DNA of 64,000 nucleotides. It comes from Acidobacteriaceae bacterium TAA 166. GTDB lineage: Bacteria > Acidobacteriota > Terriglobia > Terriglobales > Acidobacteriaceae. Location: NCBI GenBank assembly GCA_000421065.1, contig ATWD01000001.1, positions 1,914,001-1,978,000 on the forward strand, written 5' to 3'. Shown piece by piece: positions 27,662 to 37,784 of this stretch. Both the position numbers and the translations under genes were made by a program. Below the pieces are notes generated by a model. The model saw only the letters and a list, made by a program, of their open reading frames with translations. It searched no databases and was not told where the DNA came from. The stretch's first letter is position 1, and each line of letters begins with the position of its first letter.

Positions 27662-30600
27662 CTAGGCGGCCTGTTCGGCCGCGGTGGCAGGTTTCTCGCC
27701 CGGCTTCGTGGAAGGCGCCTCATCGAGGGCTTCGCGGGATTCCTTGCTGAGCGGCTTTTCGTGCAGCAGAAGCTCGGCTGCGCGCACGATGGGTGTGGCA
27801 TGGAACCAGCGTTGGAAGGCTCCGTCGCGCAGCAGATTGGTCAGAGCGAGAAGGCTCATGCCCTGATGATGCGCCATCCAGGAGTGGACCATGCGGGGCT
27901 CCCGACTGGCGGTGTAGTCGGCTGCTTCGTAGAAGCCGTAGCTTCCGACCCAGCCCATGTTGGCCATGCGGCGGATGTTCTCGATCGCCTCGTCGCGGAG
28001 CAGGGGAAGAGCGAGAAAGCTGGAGTAGGGAGAGATGACCGGACCGTCTTCGGCGCCGTACTTGAGGGCCACCTGCGGGATCCCCCAGGCCTGGTAGCCA
28101 TAGCGGCCGGAGTCGTCGAGCTTGGCGAAGCCTGACTCGGAGATGCCCCAAGGCATGCCGCGAACGTGGTCACGTTGGATCTGCACCGCCGACTCGAGCG
28201 AGCGGGTGATGAGGGTGTTCGGGTAGGGCTTCATCCACAGGGCGGGCATCATGAACTCGAACATGGTTCCGGTCCAGGACAGGAGGCAGGCACGGCCTTT
28301 GACCAGGATGTGCGAGCGGTCGAGCCGGAACCAGGCCTCCTGCGGGATATCGCCTTTGGCGACGGCGAGGAAGAAGGCCATGCGGGCCTCGGAGGCGAGG
28401 AGATCGTAACAGGCTCCGTAAAGCTCGCCGGTGGTGCCGTCGTAGCCAATGGAGAGCAGGTTGCGCGACTTCACCAGGAGGAAGCCGTATTGCATGGCGT
28501 CGGCATAGCGGTTGGAGCGGTCCGCAATCTCCTCCAGCTGCGTACGGAGACGAAGGATGCGATCCTTCGCGGCAGGCAGCAAGGCCCGCAGCTCTTCGGC
28601 GAGCTGTTCCTGTGCGCCGGAGACCGCAGCCAGGCGCTGATCCAGATTGGTTACAAATCCAGAGGCCTTGGCCAAGGTGAGGCCCTCGGGCCTCGTCGTT
28701 TCGTTCGCGAAGAGGGTCTCGAAGCGAGGCAGGAACCAGGGCGCATATTCATCGATGAAGCGCGACCAGTCGCGGCGGCAGCGCTCGCGCTCCTCGTCGA
28801 CCCAGTCGCCGGATTTGCCCGAGGCCAGCTGCGAGGGTAGTACGTTGAGGGGGAGAGGGTTCTTCAGCATCTCGAGGACGCCGGAGTGGAGCGAGTAGAA
28901 CGACGCTGCGAGATTGCCGCTGTCGACCGCGGAGACGATACGCGGCATGACGGGCTGAAGCGTCGCGATGTCGTACCAGTTGTAGATATGGCCGCGCTGC
29001 TTCTCGAGCCCCTCGTAGGTGTCGAGCGTTCCTAGGGTGGCTTCGGCGAAGCGATCGGGCGCGAGGAAGCCGAACTCGCAGGCCGCCTGCCTGGCATTGA
29101 GGAGCATGCCGAGGTTGGTGGGGGAGAGCTTGCGGACCTGGAACATCTCCTTCTCTTCGACGTTGTCGGGGATGAGCCAGTGGTTTTCGGGGCCGCCGAA
29201 CTCGGCGAAGTAGCGCCAGATCAGAAGCGCCTGCCGCTCGAGGAAGTCGCGATCGGCGGTCTTCAATGGACCTTCGACGGCGCGCGGGGGAGAGTTGACC
29301 CAGGTGGCGACGCCGGGAGCGAGCGCCCAGAGAATCAGTACGGGAGCGGCCGGGAAGAGCGCTTCGGGGCGGGCGAGCGCAAGACCGATGGCGATGGTCA
29401 GCGAGATCACCGGCGAAAGCTTCAGGTACATGTCGAGCGAGCCGCGACCGGCGCTGGCCTCGGACTGCGCGGCGGTCTCCCAGTCGAGAAGGTTTTCGCC
29501 GGTGAGGAAGAGTCGCACCAGCGAGCGCACGATCGCGTCGAGCGAGAGCAGCATATGATGCGGAAGGAAGATGAGGTTCAGCAGCGTGATGGAGAGTGAG
29601 GAGACGAAGGTGACGAGGCCGTCACGAAACGCCGCGAAGCTGTGTTTGAGCAGACCGCGCACGGCGTTGAATCCCAGCTGCACCAGACCGGGGAGAAGAA
29701 TGACGAGAAGGACCGCGACGGTCCAGTAGAGCGCGCCGCCGGGGAGGAAGAACCAGCCGAAGACGAAGAGCAGAAACACGATGGGCTCGATCAGGCTGCG
29801 GCGCAGATTGTCGATGATCTTCCAGCGCGAGATGGTGCTGATGGGATTGACGACGAGGCGGCCGTACTCGTCGGGAACGGTGTTGAAGAGCCAGCGCAGA
29901 ATCTGCCAGTCGCCGCGCACCCAGCGATGCTTGCGCTTCATGTGGGCGGAGTAGTGCGAGGGGTAGTCGTCGATGACCTCGATGTCGGAGACGAGGCCGG
30001 CGCGCACGTAGGCGCCTTCAATCAGATCGTGCGAGAGGAGGGCGTTCTTGGGGAAGCGGTGGTTGAGGACGGCGTGAAAGGTCGAGACATCGTAGATGCC
30101 TTTTCCGGTGAAGCTGCCTTCCCCGAAGAGGTCCTGATAGGCATCGGAGACGGCGCGGGCATAGACGTCGAAGCCGGTCTCGCCGGAGTAGAGAGCGGAC
30201 AGGCGCGAGCGCGATGCGGAGGAGACGCTGACACCGACACGCGGTTGCAGAAGACCATACCCCGCGGTGACGATGCGGAGCCTGGGATGAACGATGGCGC
30301 GGTTGAGCGGATGCGCCATGGTGCCGATCATGCGCGCCGCGGTGCCGCGAGGAAGCTGCGTGTCGGAGTCGAGGGTGATGACGTAGCGGATGTGCTCGAG
30401 GACGCCGAGCGGGCCGACCTTGCGGGGGAAGGCATCGTGCTCCCCTTCGAGCAGCATGTTCAGGTCGAGCAGCTTGCCGCGTTTGCGCTCCCAACCCATC
30501 CACACGCCCTGCCGGGCGTTGAAGGTGCGGTGACGGTGCAACAGGAGAAACGATCCCTGGTTGCGTCCGGCGTACTTGCGATTGAGATCGTCGATGAAGT

Positions 30601-32023
30601 GGGCGGCGAGATCGACCAGAGGGCCTTCGTCGGTCTGCGATGGACGCGCCGCCGTGTCGGGAAGATCGGTCAGCAGAGCGAAGTGCAGGTGCGGATCCGG
30701 ATTGGAGAGGTAGCGGGCCTCGAGCTCGTTGACGAGGTCTTCCACCTGGCGCTCATTGAGCAGGAGCGTCGGGACGACGACCAGGGTCGAAGCCTCTTGC
30801 GGGATGCCCTTGGAGAAATCGAGCTTGGGAAGAGCCTCGGTCTTCATCAGTGTGGTGACGAGGCCGTTGACCAGATCCACGGCGCCCTGAGTCGCCGGGA
30901 GAAGCGCCAACAAAAGCGCGGCCATGACGGGCCAGAACTCATGGTGCGGGACCAGGGGCGAGATGATGGCTGTGATCAGAAGCAGAGCGAGGATGAAGGT
31001 GCCGAGGATGTAGAACTCTTCGTTATAGGCCTGGATAAGCTCGCGCAGACGCTCCACGGGGGTGGGACGGAAGCCGATACGGAGCTTCAGCTCGCGCACG
31101 CCATCGGCGAAGAGGTAGTAGCCGATGTGCGATTTGCGTTGCGCCATGCGCTGATCGGTGTACTCGGCCTTGTCGGCGATCTGCGCCAGCTCGAGCGCCA
31201 CCTGCGCGGTCTGGACCTCGTTGGTGTCGGAGTTGCGCGAGAGCTCGGCGATGCGGAGCCGATAGGCGGCGCGGGTCTCCTCCTCCATCCTGCTGAAGAT
31301 TCCGTGGGGGTCCAGACGAAGCACGGCGTCGAAGGGAACGAGGGGCTCTAGGATCTCGCGCCACTCGATCTGGTTCATGCGCCGGAGGCTGTGAATGGGC
31401 GCGGAGAAGGGGGAGTTTTCGATGGGAGGAAGCTCGCCGGCGGCGAAGACATCGTCGGCACGATTGAGGATAAATTCCAGCTGCGCCACCTTGAGCGCGT
31501 CGGGGAGAAGCTCGATCTCGCGCAGACGCAGGGGGTGATGCTTCTGCATCTGCTGGACGTAGATAGAGAGCGTGCGCGACGACCAGATGCCGTCGACAGC
31601 GGCGAGGTAGCTTCCGGCGATGTGAATGACCTGGGGGAGGAGCCCGGCGGGCTCGAGGTCGGCGACAGGAACGTCTTTGTAGGTGGCGGCGGCGCTATCG
31701 CCACGCGGGATAACGGACTCGAACATGCGGGCGCTCTCGACCAACTCGAGCTTCGGCGTCAGCTCGGTGGTGGTGGTTCCCTGCTTCCAGACGGGAACGC
31801 GCGCGGCGAGCCACTTGCGCAGGCGATCGAAGTGGCGCTCGAGGTCTTCCCGACTCCTCCCCGGCATCTGCGCGCGCAGATGTTTGGAGAGCTCATCGGC
31901 GTGGCGCCGCAGCTCGATTTCACTGATCGTCGGCTCCTCGGGCAGACCCTTGGTTGCGGTCTCCTGAACGGGCGCCGTCAGAGGCGTACCATGCGCGGGA
32001 GTTAGATCTTCAGACAATGCCAT
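27662..32023 (-). CDS. Cyclic beta-1,2-glucan synthase-like protein without the GH94 domain
   Basis: About 1453 residues. An N-terminal region of about 320 residues leads to membrane spans (about 325-380), then a GT84 glycosyltransferase with DSD in ITLDSDTQLP (about 552), HDLIEG and KHRWVRGDWQ (about 700). More spans (about 730-870) and a glycoamylase-type cyclisation domain (about 940-1420) follow, from ENHWLIPDN through YNWYDIATLQP to MAHHQGMSL. In NdvB/Cgs proteins of about 2800 residues a GH94 phosphorylase domain comes next and trims chain length; here the protein stops in a low-complexity tail (KPGEKPATAAEQAA). A TTG at 32065 is an alternative start. An ABC exporter gene precedes it on the same strand. 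Confidence 0.88.
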   Translation of the reverse strand: MALSEDLTPAHGTPLTAPVQETATKGLPEEPTISEIELRRHADELSKHLRAQMPGRSREDLERHFDRLRKWLAARVPVWKQGTTTTELTPKLELVESARMFESVIPRGDSAAATYKDVPVADLEPAGLLPQVIHIAGSYLAAVDGIWSSRTLSIYVQQMQKHHPLRLREIELLPDALKVAQLEFILNRADDVFAAGELPPIENSPFSAPIHSLRRMNQIEWREILEPLVPFDAVLRLDPHGIFSRMEEETRAAYRLRIAELSRNSDTNEVQTAQVALELAQIADKAEYTDQRMAQRKSHIGYYLFADGVRELKLRIGFRPTPVERLRELIQAYNEEFYILGTFILALLLITAIISPLVPHHEFWPVMAALLLALLPATQGAVDLVNGLVTTLMKTEALPKLDFSKGIPQEASTLVVVPTLLLNERQVEDLVNELEARYLSNPDPHLHFALLTDLPDTAARPSQTDEGPLVDLAAHFIDDLNRKYAGRNQGSFLLLHRHRTFNARQGVWMGWERKRGKLLDLNMLLEGEHDAFPRKVGPLGVLEHIRYVITLDSDTQLPRGTAARMIGTMAHPLNRAIVHPRLRIVTAGYGLLQPRVGVSVSSASRSRLSALYSGETGFDVYARAVSDAYQDLFGEGSFTGKGIYDVSTFHAVLNHRFPKNALLSHDLIEGAYVRAGLVSDIEVIDDYPSHYSAHMKRKHRWVRGDWQILRWLFNTVPDEYGRLVVNPISTISRWKIIDNLRRSLIEPIVFLLFVFGWFFLPGGALYWTVAVLLVILLPGLVQLGFNAVRGLLKHSFAAFRDGLVTFVSSLSITLLNLIFLPHHMLLSLDAIVRSLVRLFLTGENLLDWETAAQSEASAGRGSLDMYLKLSPVISLTIAIGLALARPEALFPAAPVLILWALAPGVATWVNSPPRAVEGPLKTADRDFLERQALLIWRYFAEFGGPENHWLIPDNVEEKEMFQVRKLSPTNLGMLLNARQAACEFGFLAPDRFAEATLGTLDTYEGLEKQRGHIYNWYDIATLQPVMPRIVSAVDSGNLAASFYSLHSGVLEMLKNPLPLNVLPSQLASGKSGDWVDEERERCRRDWSRFIDEYAPWFLPRFETLFANETTRPEGLTLAKASGFVTNLDQRLAAVSGAQEQLAEELRALLPAAKDRILRLRTQLEEIADRSNRYADAMQYGFLLVKSRNLLSIGYDGTTGELYGACYDLLASEARMAFFLAVAKGDIPQEAWFRLDRSHILVKGRACLLSWTGTMFEFMMPALWMKPYPNTLITRSLESAVQIQRDHVRGMPWGISESGFAKLDDSGRYGYQAWGIPQVALKYGAEDGPVISPYSSFLALPLLRDEAIENIRRMANMGWVGSYGFYEAADYTASREPRMVHSWMAHHQGMSLLALTNLLRDGAFQRWFHATPIVRAAELLLHEKPLSKESREALDEAPSTKPGEKPATAAEQAA

Positions 32024-32093
32024 TGAACCCTGACTCACTCTTTCTGTCCTATCCTTCGCAAACAAGCAAAACTACATTGAGAATGGATGGAGG

Positions 32094-33920
32094 CTAGCGG
32101 TAGCTTGCGGCCTGCATCTCGAACATCCCAGCGTAGACTCCACCGGCGGCCATCAGCTGCTGGTGATTTCCTTCTTCGATGAGCTGACCGCCGGAGAGCA
32201 CCACGATGCGATCCGCCATCTTGACGGTCGAGAAGCGGTGCGAGATCAACAGGGCCATCTTACCCTCAGTCAGCTCGGCGAATCTCTCGAAGACCTCGAG
32301 CTCGCTGCGGGCGTCGAGGGCCGCGGTGGGCTCATCCAGAATAAGCAGTTCTGCGTCCCGGAGATAGGCGCGGGCGAGGGCGATCTTCTGCCACTCCCCG
32401 CCCGAAAGCTCTACGCCGCCTTCAAATCTGCGTCCGAGCATCTGGTCGTATCCTCCCTCGAGCTTTCCGATGACGTCGTCGGCGAGGCTCTTGTGAGCCG
32501 CGATTTCGAGCTCCTGCTCGTCGTTGGCGCGCTCGACGCGACCGACGGCGATGTTTTCGCGCGCCGTCATCTCAAAGCGTACGAAGTCCTGAAAGATGAC
32601 CCCGATGTTTCGATGCAGATCTTCGAGCGAGTAGTCGCGCAGGTCGACGCCTTCGAGCAGAATCTGGCCTTCGGTGGGATCGTAGAGGCGGGTGATGAGC
32701 TTGACGACGGTGGTCTTGCCCTGGCCGTTCTCGCCGATGAGGGCGATGCGCTCGCCGGGCCGCAGCTTCATGCTGAAGTTCTTGAGGATCCGGCGCGAGG
32801 TTCCCGGATAGGCGAAGGAGACGTCGCGGAACTCGAAGCCCTGGGTGATGGCCTGGGGGAAGGGCTTGCCGCCGGGGTTGGGGTCGACGGTGGCCTTCAT
32901 CTCGAAGAAGGCGAGCAGATCGGTGAGGAAGAGGGCCTGGTCGGCGATGCCGGAGGCGGTCGAGAAGACCTGCTGGAGGTTCGAGCTGGCTTGCTGGATG
33001 GCGTAGGTTAGGAAGAAGAACTGGCCGATGTTGTAGCCGCCGTTCAGCGATCTCCAGATGACATAGACGTAACCGCCGTAGTATCCTAGGGTTCCGATGA
33101 CTCCCAGGAATCCGCCCAGGAAGAGCTTGGAGCGGGCCAGCTGCACGTCCTCCCGGTAGATCTGATCGGCCAGCGCCTTGAAGCGGTCGGTGAAGAAGCG
33201 ATGCAGGCCGAAGAGCTTAACCTCTTTGGCTCCTTCACGGCTGCCCGCGACCTGCCGCAGGTAGTCCATTTGCCGCTTGGCGGTGGTCTGACGGAAGTTT
33301 TTGGCGTATCCGAGGAAGGCGAAGTGGGTTTCGCCGATGAACGACGGCAGGACTCCCAATGTCAGCAGAAGCACCAGCCATGGAGATGCCGAGGCGAGCG
33401 CGATCGTAAAGGTAAGGGTGGTGATGACCTGCTGGACGAGGCGGCCGAGCTGCTGGATCAAGACCAGGCGATCGGTGGCCTGAACGCGCGCTCGCTCGAG
33501 GCGGTCGTAGAAGACCGGGTTTTCGTAGGTGGTCAGGTCCAGGCGCGCGGCCTGGTCCATCACGCGCACGCTCACGTGCTGGGTGTAGCGGTTCGCCAAC
33601 AGGGCGTCGCTAAAGTCGATGGCCCGCATCAGCAGGCCTAACAGGACATTTAAGCCGACCTCTGCGCCGACGAGGTACCAGAAGTGATCCGGAAGCCTCT
33701 GTCCGTGGAGAGTATTGGAGATGCTGTTGAGGATGTACTGAGCGACCTTGCCGATGCCGAAGGGCAGAAGCGCGACGAACAGCCTTAAAATCAGTCCCCA
33801 GGTGACGATCCATGGGCCGGACTCCCACAGGATGTGCAGTACAGGGGGGACGTTGCGGAGCGCTTGCAGGCGCTCCATCCACGGGCTCTGAGCTTTCGCA
33901 GGGCGTAAAGAATCGTTCAT
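32094..33920 (-). CDS. ABC exporter, fused membrane and ATPase domains (possible NdvA/ChvA-type)
   Basis: About 608 residues. Membrane domain with about six spans (residues 30-330), then an ATP-binding domain: Walker A GENGQGKTT (about 395), Q-loop region NIGVIFQDFVRFEMTARENIAV, signature LSGGEWQ, Walker B LLILDEPTAALD (about 523) and switch His in LISHRFS. Such half-transporters act as homodimers and export lipids, peptides or glycans. Being upstream of the glucan-synthase-like gene with 70 bases between them, it may export that glucan as NdvA/ChvA do; this is inference. The ATG at 33920 is preferred; the frame extends to 33977. A gene-internal frame on the opposite strand is a shadow. Confidence 0.9.
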   Translation of the reverse strand: MNDSLRPAKAQSPWMERLQALRNVPPVLHILWESGPWIVTWGLILRLFVALLPFGIGKVAQYILNSISNTLHGQRLPDHFWYLVGAEVGLNVLLGLLMRAIDFSDALLANRYTQHVSVRVMDQAARLDLTTYENPVFYDRLERARVQATDRLVLIQQLGRLVQQVITTLTFTIALASASPWLVLLLTLGVLPSFIGETHFAFLGYAKNFRQTTAKRQMDYLRQVAGSREGAKEVKLFGLHRFFTDRFKALADQIYREDVQLARSKLFLGGFLGVIGTLGYYGGYVYVIWRSLNGGYNIGQFFFLTYAIQQASSNLQQVFSTASGIADQALFLTDLLAFFEMKATVDPNPGGKPFPQAITQGFEFRDVSFAYPGTSRRILKNFSMKLRPGERIALIGENGQGKTTVVKLITRLYDPTEGQILLEGVDLRDYSLEDLHRNIGVIFQDFVRFEMTARENIAVGRVERANDEQELEIAAHKSLADDVIGKLEGGYDQMLGRRFEGGVELSGGEWQKIALARAYLRDAELLILDEPTAALDARSELEVFERFAELTEGKMALLISHRFSTVKMADRIVVLSGGQLIEEGNHQQLMAAGGVYAGMFEMQAASYR

Positions 33921-34071
33921 GGCCTGATCTTGTTTGACAGCGCATCTCCCAGGGTCTTTCTCTGGATGGATGCCCAAACAGTGTTTGTCGTTGGATTAAA
34001 AGCAGATCCTGCGGCCAAAAAGAAGAATGCGAATGGTTTGCCGTTCACATCCGGGCCGATTTCCTTCTTTT

Positions 34072-35271
34072 TTATTTTTGCATAACGCGCAGGGCAATTC
34101 TGCGATTCTTCGCTCTTCCCTCTTCGGTGGAGTTATCGGCCACAGGATGCTGGTCGCCGTATCCCTCGGAGGCGAGCCTCGCGGGTTCGATCCCTTTTGC
34201 AATCAGAGAGTCCGTCACAGTCTTGGAACGTGCCTCGGAGAGGGTTTGGTTGGCTTTGGGGTCGCCGGTGTTGTCGGTATAGCCCCCGATCTTCACATGG
34301 ACGTTCGGGTAGGCCCGCAGGATCTCTGCGATATTGTTCAACTGCTCCTCGGAGGAAGGGTTGAGGGTCGCTTTTCCGGTGTCGAAGACCAGACGGTCGA
34401 AGTTGAACCATGTCGTATCGTCGACGGGCCTGGCGGTGTCCTGGATGAAGGAGAGGAGCTTATTTTCGATACCGAACTGTGGGATATTCAGCTCTGTGCC
34501 GTTGGGGAGCCGGGTCTTGAGGAAGTCCCCCAGACCGGAGATTGCGGGACCTCCGGCGTTGGCGGCGGTTTGGACCGTGCCTGGGACCATATCTTGGACC
34601 GTGTCATGGACAGGGGGCCTGGTGCGATTGAAGAACCAGAGGAGGGTAAGCAGGAGCGCGGAGAGGATCACGACCGGCCACATCCAGCGATTGGCGGCGG
34701 GCGGCTGGAGGGGGACCACCACCGACATTTCGGGAGTCGTGTCTGCTCCATGGAAGAGGCTGGTAAGACCTGCAGGAAGGAAGCTGGTGAGCTTCGGCGC
34801 CTCGCCCAGCAGAGCGGCCCCCAGGCTCGAGCCGGTGCTACGGTTGTTACGGACGAAGCGGCCCAGGGCTCCAAGCACGAGCGGAGCGGCTACGCTCAAC
34901 AGCGTCTTCGCCTTGTCCGTCCCGATGCTGGCCGACTGTCCGACGGCATCGGTCAGAGCTCCCACACGCGAGCCGAAGATCATGGGAAGCAGACCGGCGG
35001 CCAGCTCGGGCAGAGGCGAATCCCCAGAGACGGGATTGGAGAGGAGCGAGGAGAGAGCGCTCTCGCTGTTGGCGGGATTCGAGGCCAGAACCAGGATTCG
35101 ATGCAGGAAATCCGAGTCTCCTCTGGAGCGTTCCGTCAGTCCGCAGAGAATTGCGGAGGCGCTACCTTCAAGGCCGCGGCGCGTGGTATCGGATGATTCC
35201 CCGATCGAGGCCGCCATCGGTCCCGCGATAGAACCGATCGATCCCATGACATATTCAACGAGTGAAGCCAT
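34072..35271 (-). CDS. DUF937-OmpA fusion protein
   Basis: 399 residues. Residues 1-170 are an Ala/Gly/Ser-rich helical region of DUF937 type (LLPMIFGSRVGALTDAVG, TLLSVAAPLVLGALGRF). One membrane span follows (about 194-214, WMWPVVILSALLLTLLWFF), then an OmpA-type peptidoglycan-binding domain (about 290-398) with VKIGGYTDNTGDPKANQTLS and EARSKTVTDSLI, including the conserved Asp and Arg that bind diaminopimelate. The protein would sit in the inner membrane with the OmpA part in the periplasm. AGGAGG lies 8 bases before the ATG. It lies downstream of the EF-G-like gene on the same strand, 109 bases away. Confidence 0.88.
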   Translation of the reverse strand: MASLVEYVMGSIGSIAGPMAASIGESSDTTRRGLEGSASAILCGLTERSRGDSDFLHRILVLASNPANSESALSSLLSNPVSGDSPLPELAAGLLPMIFGSRVGALTDAVGQSASIGTDKAKTLLSVAAPLVLGALGRFVRNNRSTGSSLGAALLGEAPKLTSFLPAGLTSLFHGADTTPEMSVVVPLQPPAANRWMWPVVILSALLLTLLWFFNRTRPPVHDTVQDMVPGTVQTAANAGGPAISGLGDFLKTRLPNGTELNIPQFGIENKLLSFIQDTARPVDDTTWFNFDRLVFDTGKATLNPSSEEQLNNIAEILRAYPNVHVKIGGYTDNTGDPKANQTLSEARSKTVTDSLIAKGIEPARLASEGYGDQHPVADNSTEEGRAKNRRIALRVMQK

Positions 35272-35380
35272 GCCTTCCCTCCTGTTCGTTGTGTTCTGTG
35301 GGCCCGTATTCGGGAAACCTACTCCTGCGGTTCACCTTGTTTGATGAAATTTTTGTTCGATGAAGTTGAGGAGAGCTCCT

Positions 35381-37537
35381 TCAATCCTCCTCGTCAACGG
35401 GCCGCCTAGCAGTGGCCAGGATGCGCTCGGAGAGCTGTTGCGGGACCACGTCGTAGTGGTCCATGTCCATGCGGAAGCTTCCGCGGCCCTGGGTGATGGC
35501 GGTCAGCGAGCCTCCATAGGTGAGCATCTCGGCCATGGGAACCTCGGCACGGATCATGGTTCCATCGCCCGCGCCCTCCATGCCCTGCACGCGTCCGCGG
35601 CGGCTGTTGAGGTCGGCCATCAGGGCTCCGGCAAACTCATCCGGGGTCTCGATCTCGACGCGCATCACCGGTTCGAGCAGGGCGGGCCTGGCCTGCTCCA
35701 TGCACTTGCGAAAGGCCAGGCGCGCAGCCAGCTTGAAGCTCATCTCGCTGGAGTCGACCTCGTGGTAGCTTCCGTCGAAGACAGTGACCTTGAAGTCGAC
35801 GACAGGATATCCAGCGAGGTAGCCGCGCAGCGCGGACTCATGAATTCCCTTCTCCACCGCCGGCACGAATTGACGCGGAATGGCTCCCCCGAAGATCTCG
35901 TTGGCGAAGAGGATTCCACTTCCGCGCGGCAGAGGCTCGATGCGGATGCGGCAGTCGCCGAACTGGCCGTGGCCTCCGGTCTGCTTCTTGTGTTTGCCCT
36001 GGGCCTCGGCGTGTCCGCGGATGGTCTCGCGATAAGGGACCTTCGGGGACTTGAGCGTGACCTCGGTGTGGTAGCGCTTCTTGAGCTTCGAGACGATGGC
36101 CTCGATGTGGGTTTGGCCGGAGCCTGCGACGAGAAACTCGCCGGTCGAGGCATCGCGAAAGAAGCGCACCATCTGGTCTTCTTCCATCAGGCGATGGAGG
36201 GCGGGCGCGAGCTTGTCCTCGTCAGCCCGCGATTTGGGCTCGATCGCATAGGTCATCACGGGATCGGGAGCGTTCACGGGTTCGAGGAAGATCTCGTGCG
36301 CCTTGTCTCCCAGGGTGTCGCCGCTGAGGGTGGAGTGAAGGCGGGCGACGGCCCCCAGGTCGCCTGCATGAAGTTCCTGAATCTCGGTCGCCTTCCGGCC
36401 CTGCATGACGGAGAGATGGGCCAGCTTCTCCTGCTCGTGGCGGGTGAAGTTTTCGACCGTAAGGTCGTTTTTGGCGACGCCACTGATGACTTTGAAGAAG
36501 GAGATTCGGCCGGTGAAGGGGTCGGACATGGTCTTGTAGACATAGAGGGCCAGGGGCTCCCGGTCGTCGATGGGGCGCATCACCATCTCTTCGTGGGCGA
36601 AGCCGTCGCCCAAGGTGGCCTCGGCGTCGGTGTTGGCTCGGGGAATGGAACGGGCGGCGCGGGCGGCGATGGGCTCTCGCTCGATCGCGGCCGGGGCGTA
36701 GATCTTCAGGAAGTCCAGAAGATGGTCGGTGCCTATGTTCCTGAGGCCGCTGGTGTAGAGCACAGGAAAGATTCGGTCCTCACGGATAGCCTCGTGTAGG
36801 GCTGTGGCGAGGTGCTCCTCGGGGAGCGTTCCTTCGCGGAAGAATTCCTCCATCAGATCGTCTTTGCCTTCGGCGACCAACTCGACCAGGGCTTCATGGG
36901 CCTGCCTGGAATCGGCTTCCATGGCGTGCGGAATCGTGTCCGGCTCGCCGCGTCCGCTTCCGCCGGAATCGTAGAGATAGGATCTCATCGTCACCAGATC
37001 GACGACGCCGTGGAAGCCCTGGTCGTCGACGATAGGGAGCTCGATGGGGATGACCTGGCGGCCCCATTTCGCCTGCATCGTCTCGATCATCTGCCGGCGG
37101 CCGATTCTGCTGTCGGCTTTGGGATGATCGACCTGGTTGACGACGATCGCACGGGGAAGCGCGACCTCGGTGGCGTAGCGCCAGACGCGCTCGGTCATGG
37201 TCTCCACACCGGAGCAGGCGTTTACGACGATGAGCGCGGATTCGACCGGCATCATCGCCGCGCGAGCCTCGTGGACAAACATGTGAAAACCAGGTGTGTC
37301 GATGAGGTTGACCTTGATCCCCTTCCACTCGGCGAAGGCGACGGCGTTGGCCATGGTGATCTTGCGGGCGACCTCCTCATCGTCGTAGGCTGTCACGGCG
37401 GAGCCGTCCTCGACCCGCCCCAGTTCGGGGGTCATTTTTGCTGCGTGCAGCAAGGCGGCAATCAGGGAGGTCTTGCCGCAGTGCGCATGCCCCACCACGG
37501 CTACGTTGCGAATCTCGGTTCCCGAATAAACCTTCAT
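35381..37537 (-). CDS. EF-G-like translational GTPase (FusA2 type)
   Basis: About 718 residues with the full EF-G domain plan. The G1 loop is GHAHCGKTS (about 15-23), the switch region KITMANAVAFAEW replaces the canonical RGITI, G3 is DTPGF, and G4 reads NQVD instead of NKxD. Domains II to V follow (VEVTLKSPKVPYRETI in IV, VMRVEIETPDEFAG opening V). The divergent switch and G4 elements place it with EF-G-like paralogues rather than the main elongation factor, and its function is uncertain. The ATG at 37537 follows AAGGAGGG; an 18-residue longer frame is less likely. It is divergent from the LysR gene at 37785. Confidence 0.9.
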   Translation of the reverse strand: MKVYSGTEIRNVAVVGHAHCGKTSLIAALLHAAKMTPELGRVEDGSAVTAYDDEEVARKITMANAVAFAEWKGIKVNLIDTPGFHMFVHEARAAMMPVESALIVVNACSGVETMTERVWRYATEVALPRAIVVNQVDHPKADSRIGRRQMIETMQAKWGRQVIPIELPIVDDQGFHGVVDLVTMRSYLYDSGGSGRGEPDTIPHAMEADSRQAHEALVELVAEGKDDLMEEFFREGTLPEEHLATALHEAIREDRIFPVLYTSGLRNIGTDHLLDFLKIYAPAAIEREPIAARAARSIPRANTDAEATLGDGFAHEEMVMRPIDDREPLALYVYKTMSDPFTGRISFFKVISGVAKNDLTVENFTRHEQEKLAHLSVMQGRKATEIQELHAGDLGAVARLHSTLSGDTLGDKAHEIFLEPVNAPDPVMTYAIEPKSRADEDKLAPALHRLMEEDQMVRFFRDASTGEFLVAGSGQTHIEAIVSKLKKRYHTEVTLKSPKVPYRETIRGHAEAQGKHKKQTGGHGQFGDCRIRIEPLPRGSGILFANEIFGGAIPRQFVPAVEKGIHESALRGYLAGYPVVDFKVTVFDGSYHEVDSSEMSFKLAARLAFRKCMEQARPALLEPVMRVEIETPDEFAGALMADLNSRRGRVQGMEGAGDGTMIRAEVPMAEMLTYGGSLTAITQGRGSFRMDMDHYDVVPQQLSERILATARRPVDEED

Positions 37538-37784
37538 GGGGAGGCCCTCCTTACGAGCCGCGCATTCGGGCGGCCGTCGAAGATCATGCACGAGACGTTC
37601 GATTCTGCGAAAACATCCGCCGCGTGGCTGCTTCCCATCACTTCCGTGAAAGGCTTATCGGCGAGAGCCGGATGCTATCACATCGGTCAGCCGGATCGTC
37701 AATGTCGAAGATGCTCTCTTGCGGGCGCGCGGGTTTGCCCGATACTAGCGGAGGGAGTCCCCTCTCTTCTGGGAAGGAGCATCG

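Noticed and set aside
29642..31351. 569-residue plus-strand frame opposite the glucan-synthase-like gene
   Set aside because: No domain and shadow-like Glu/Gly/Val composition. The GT84 motifs lie on the other strand.
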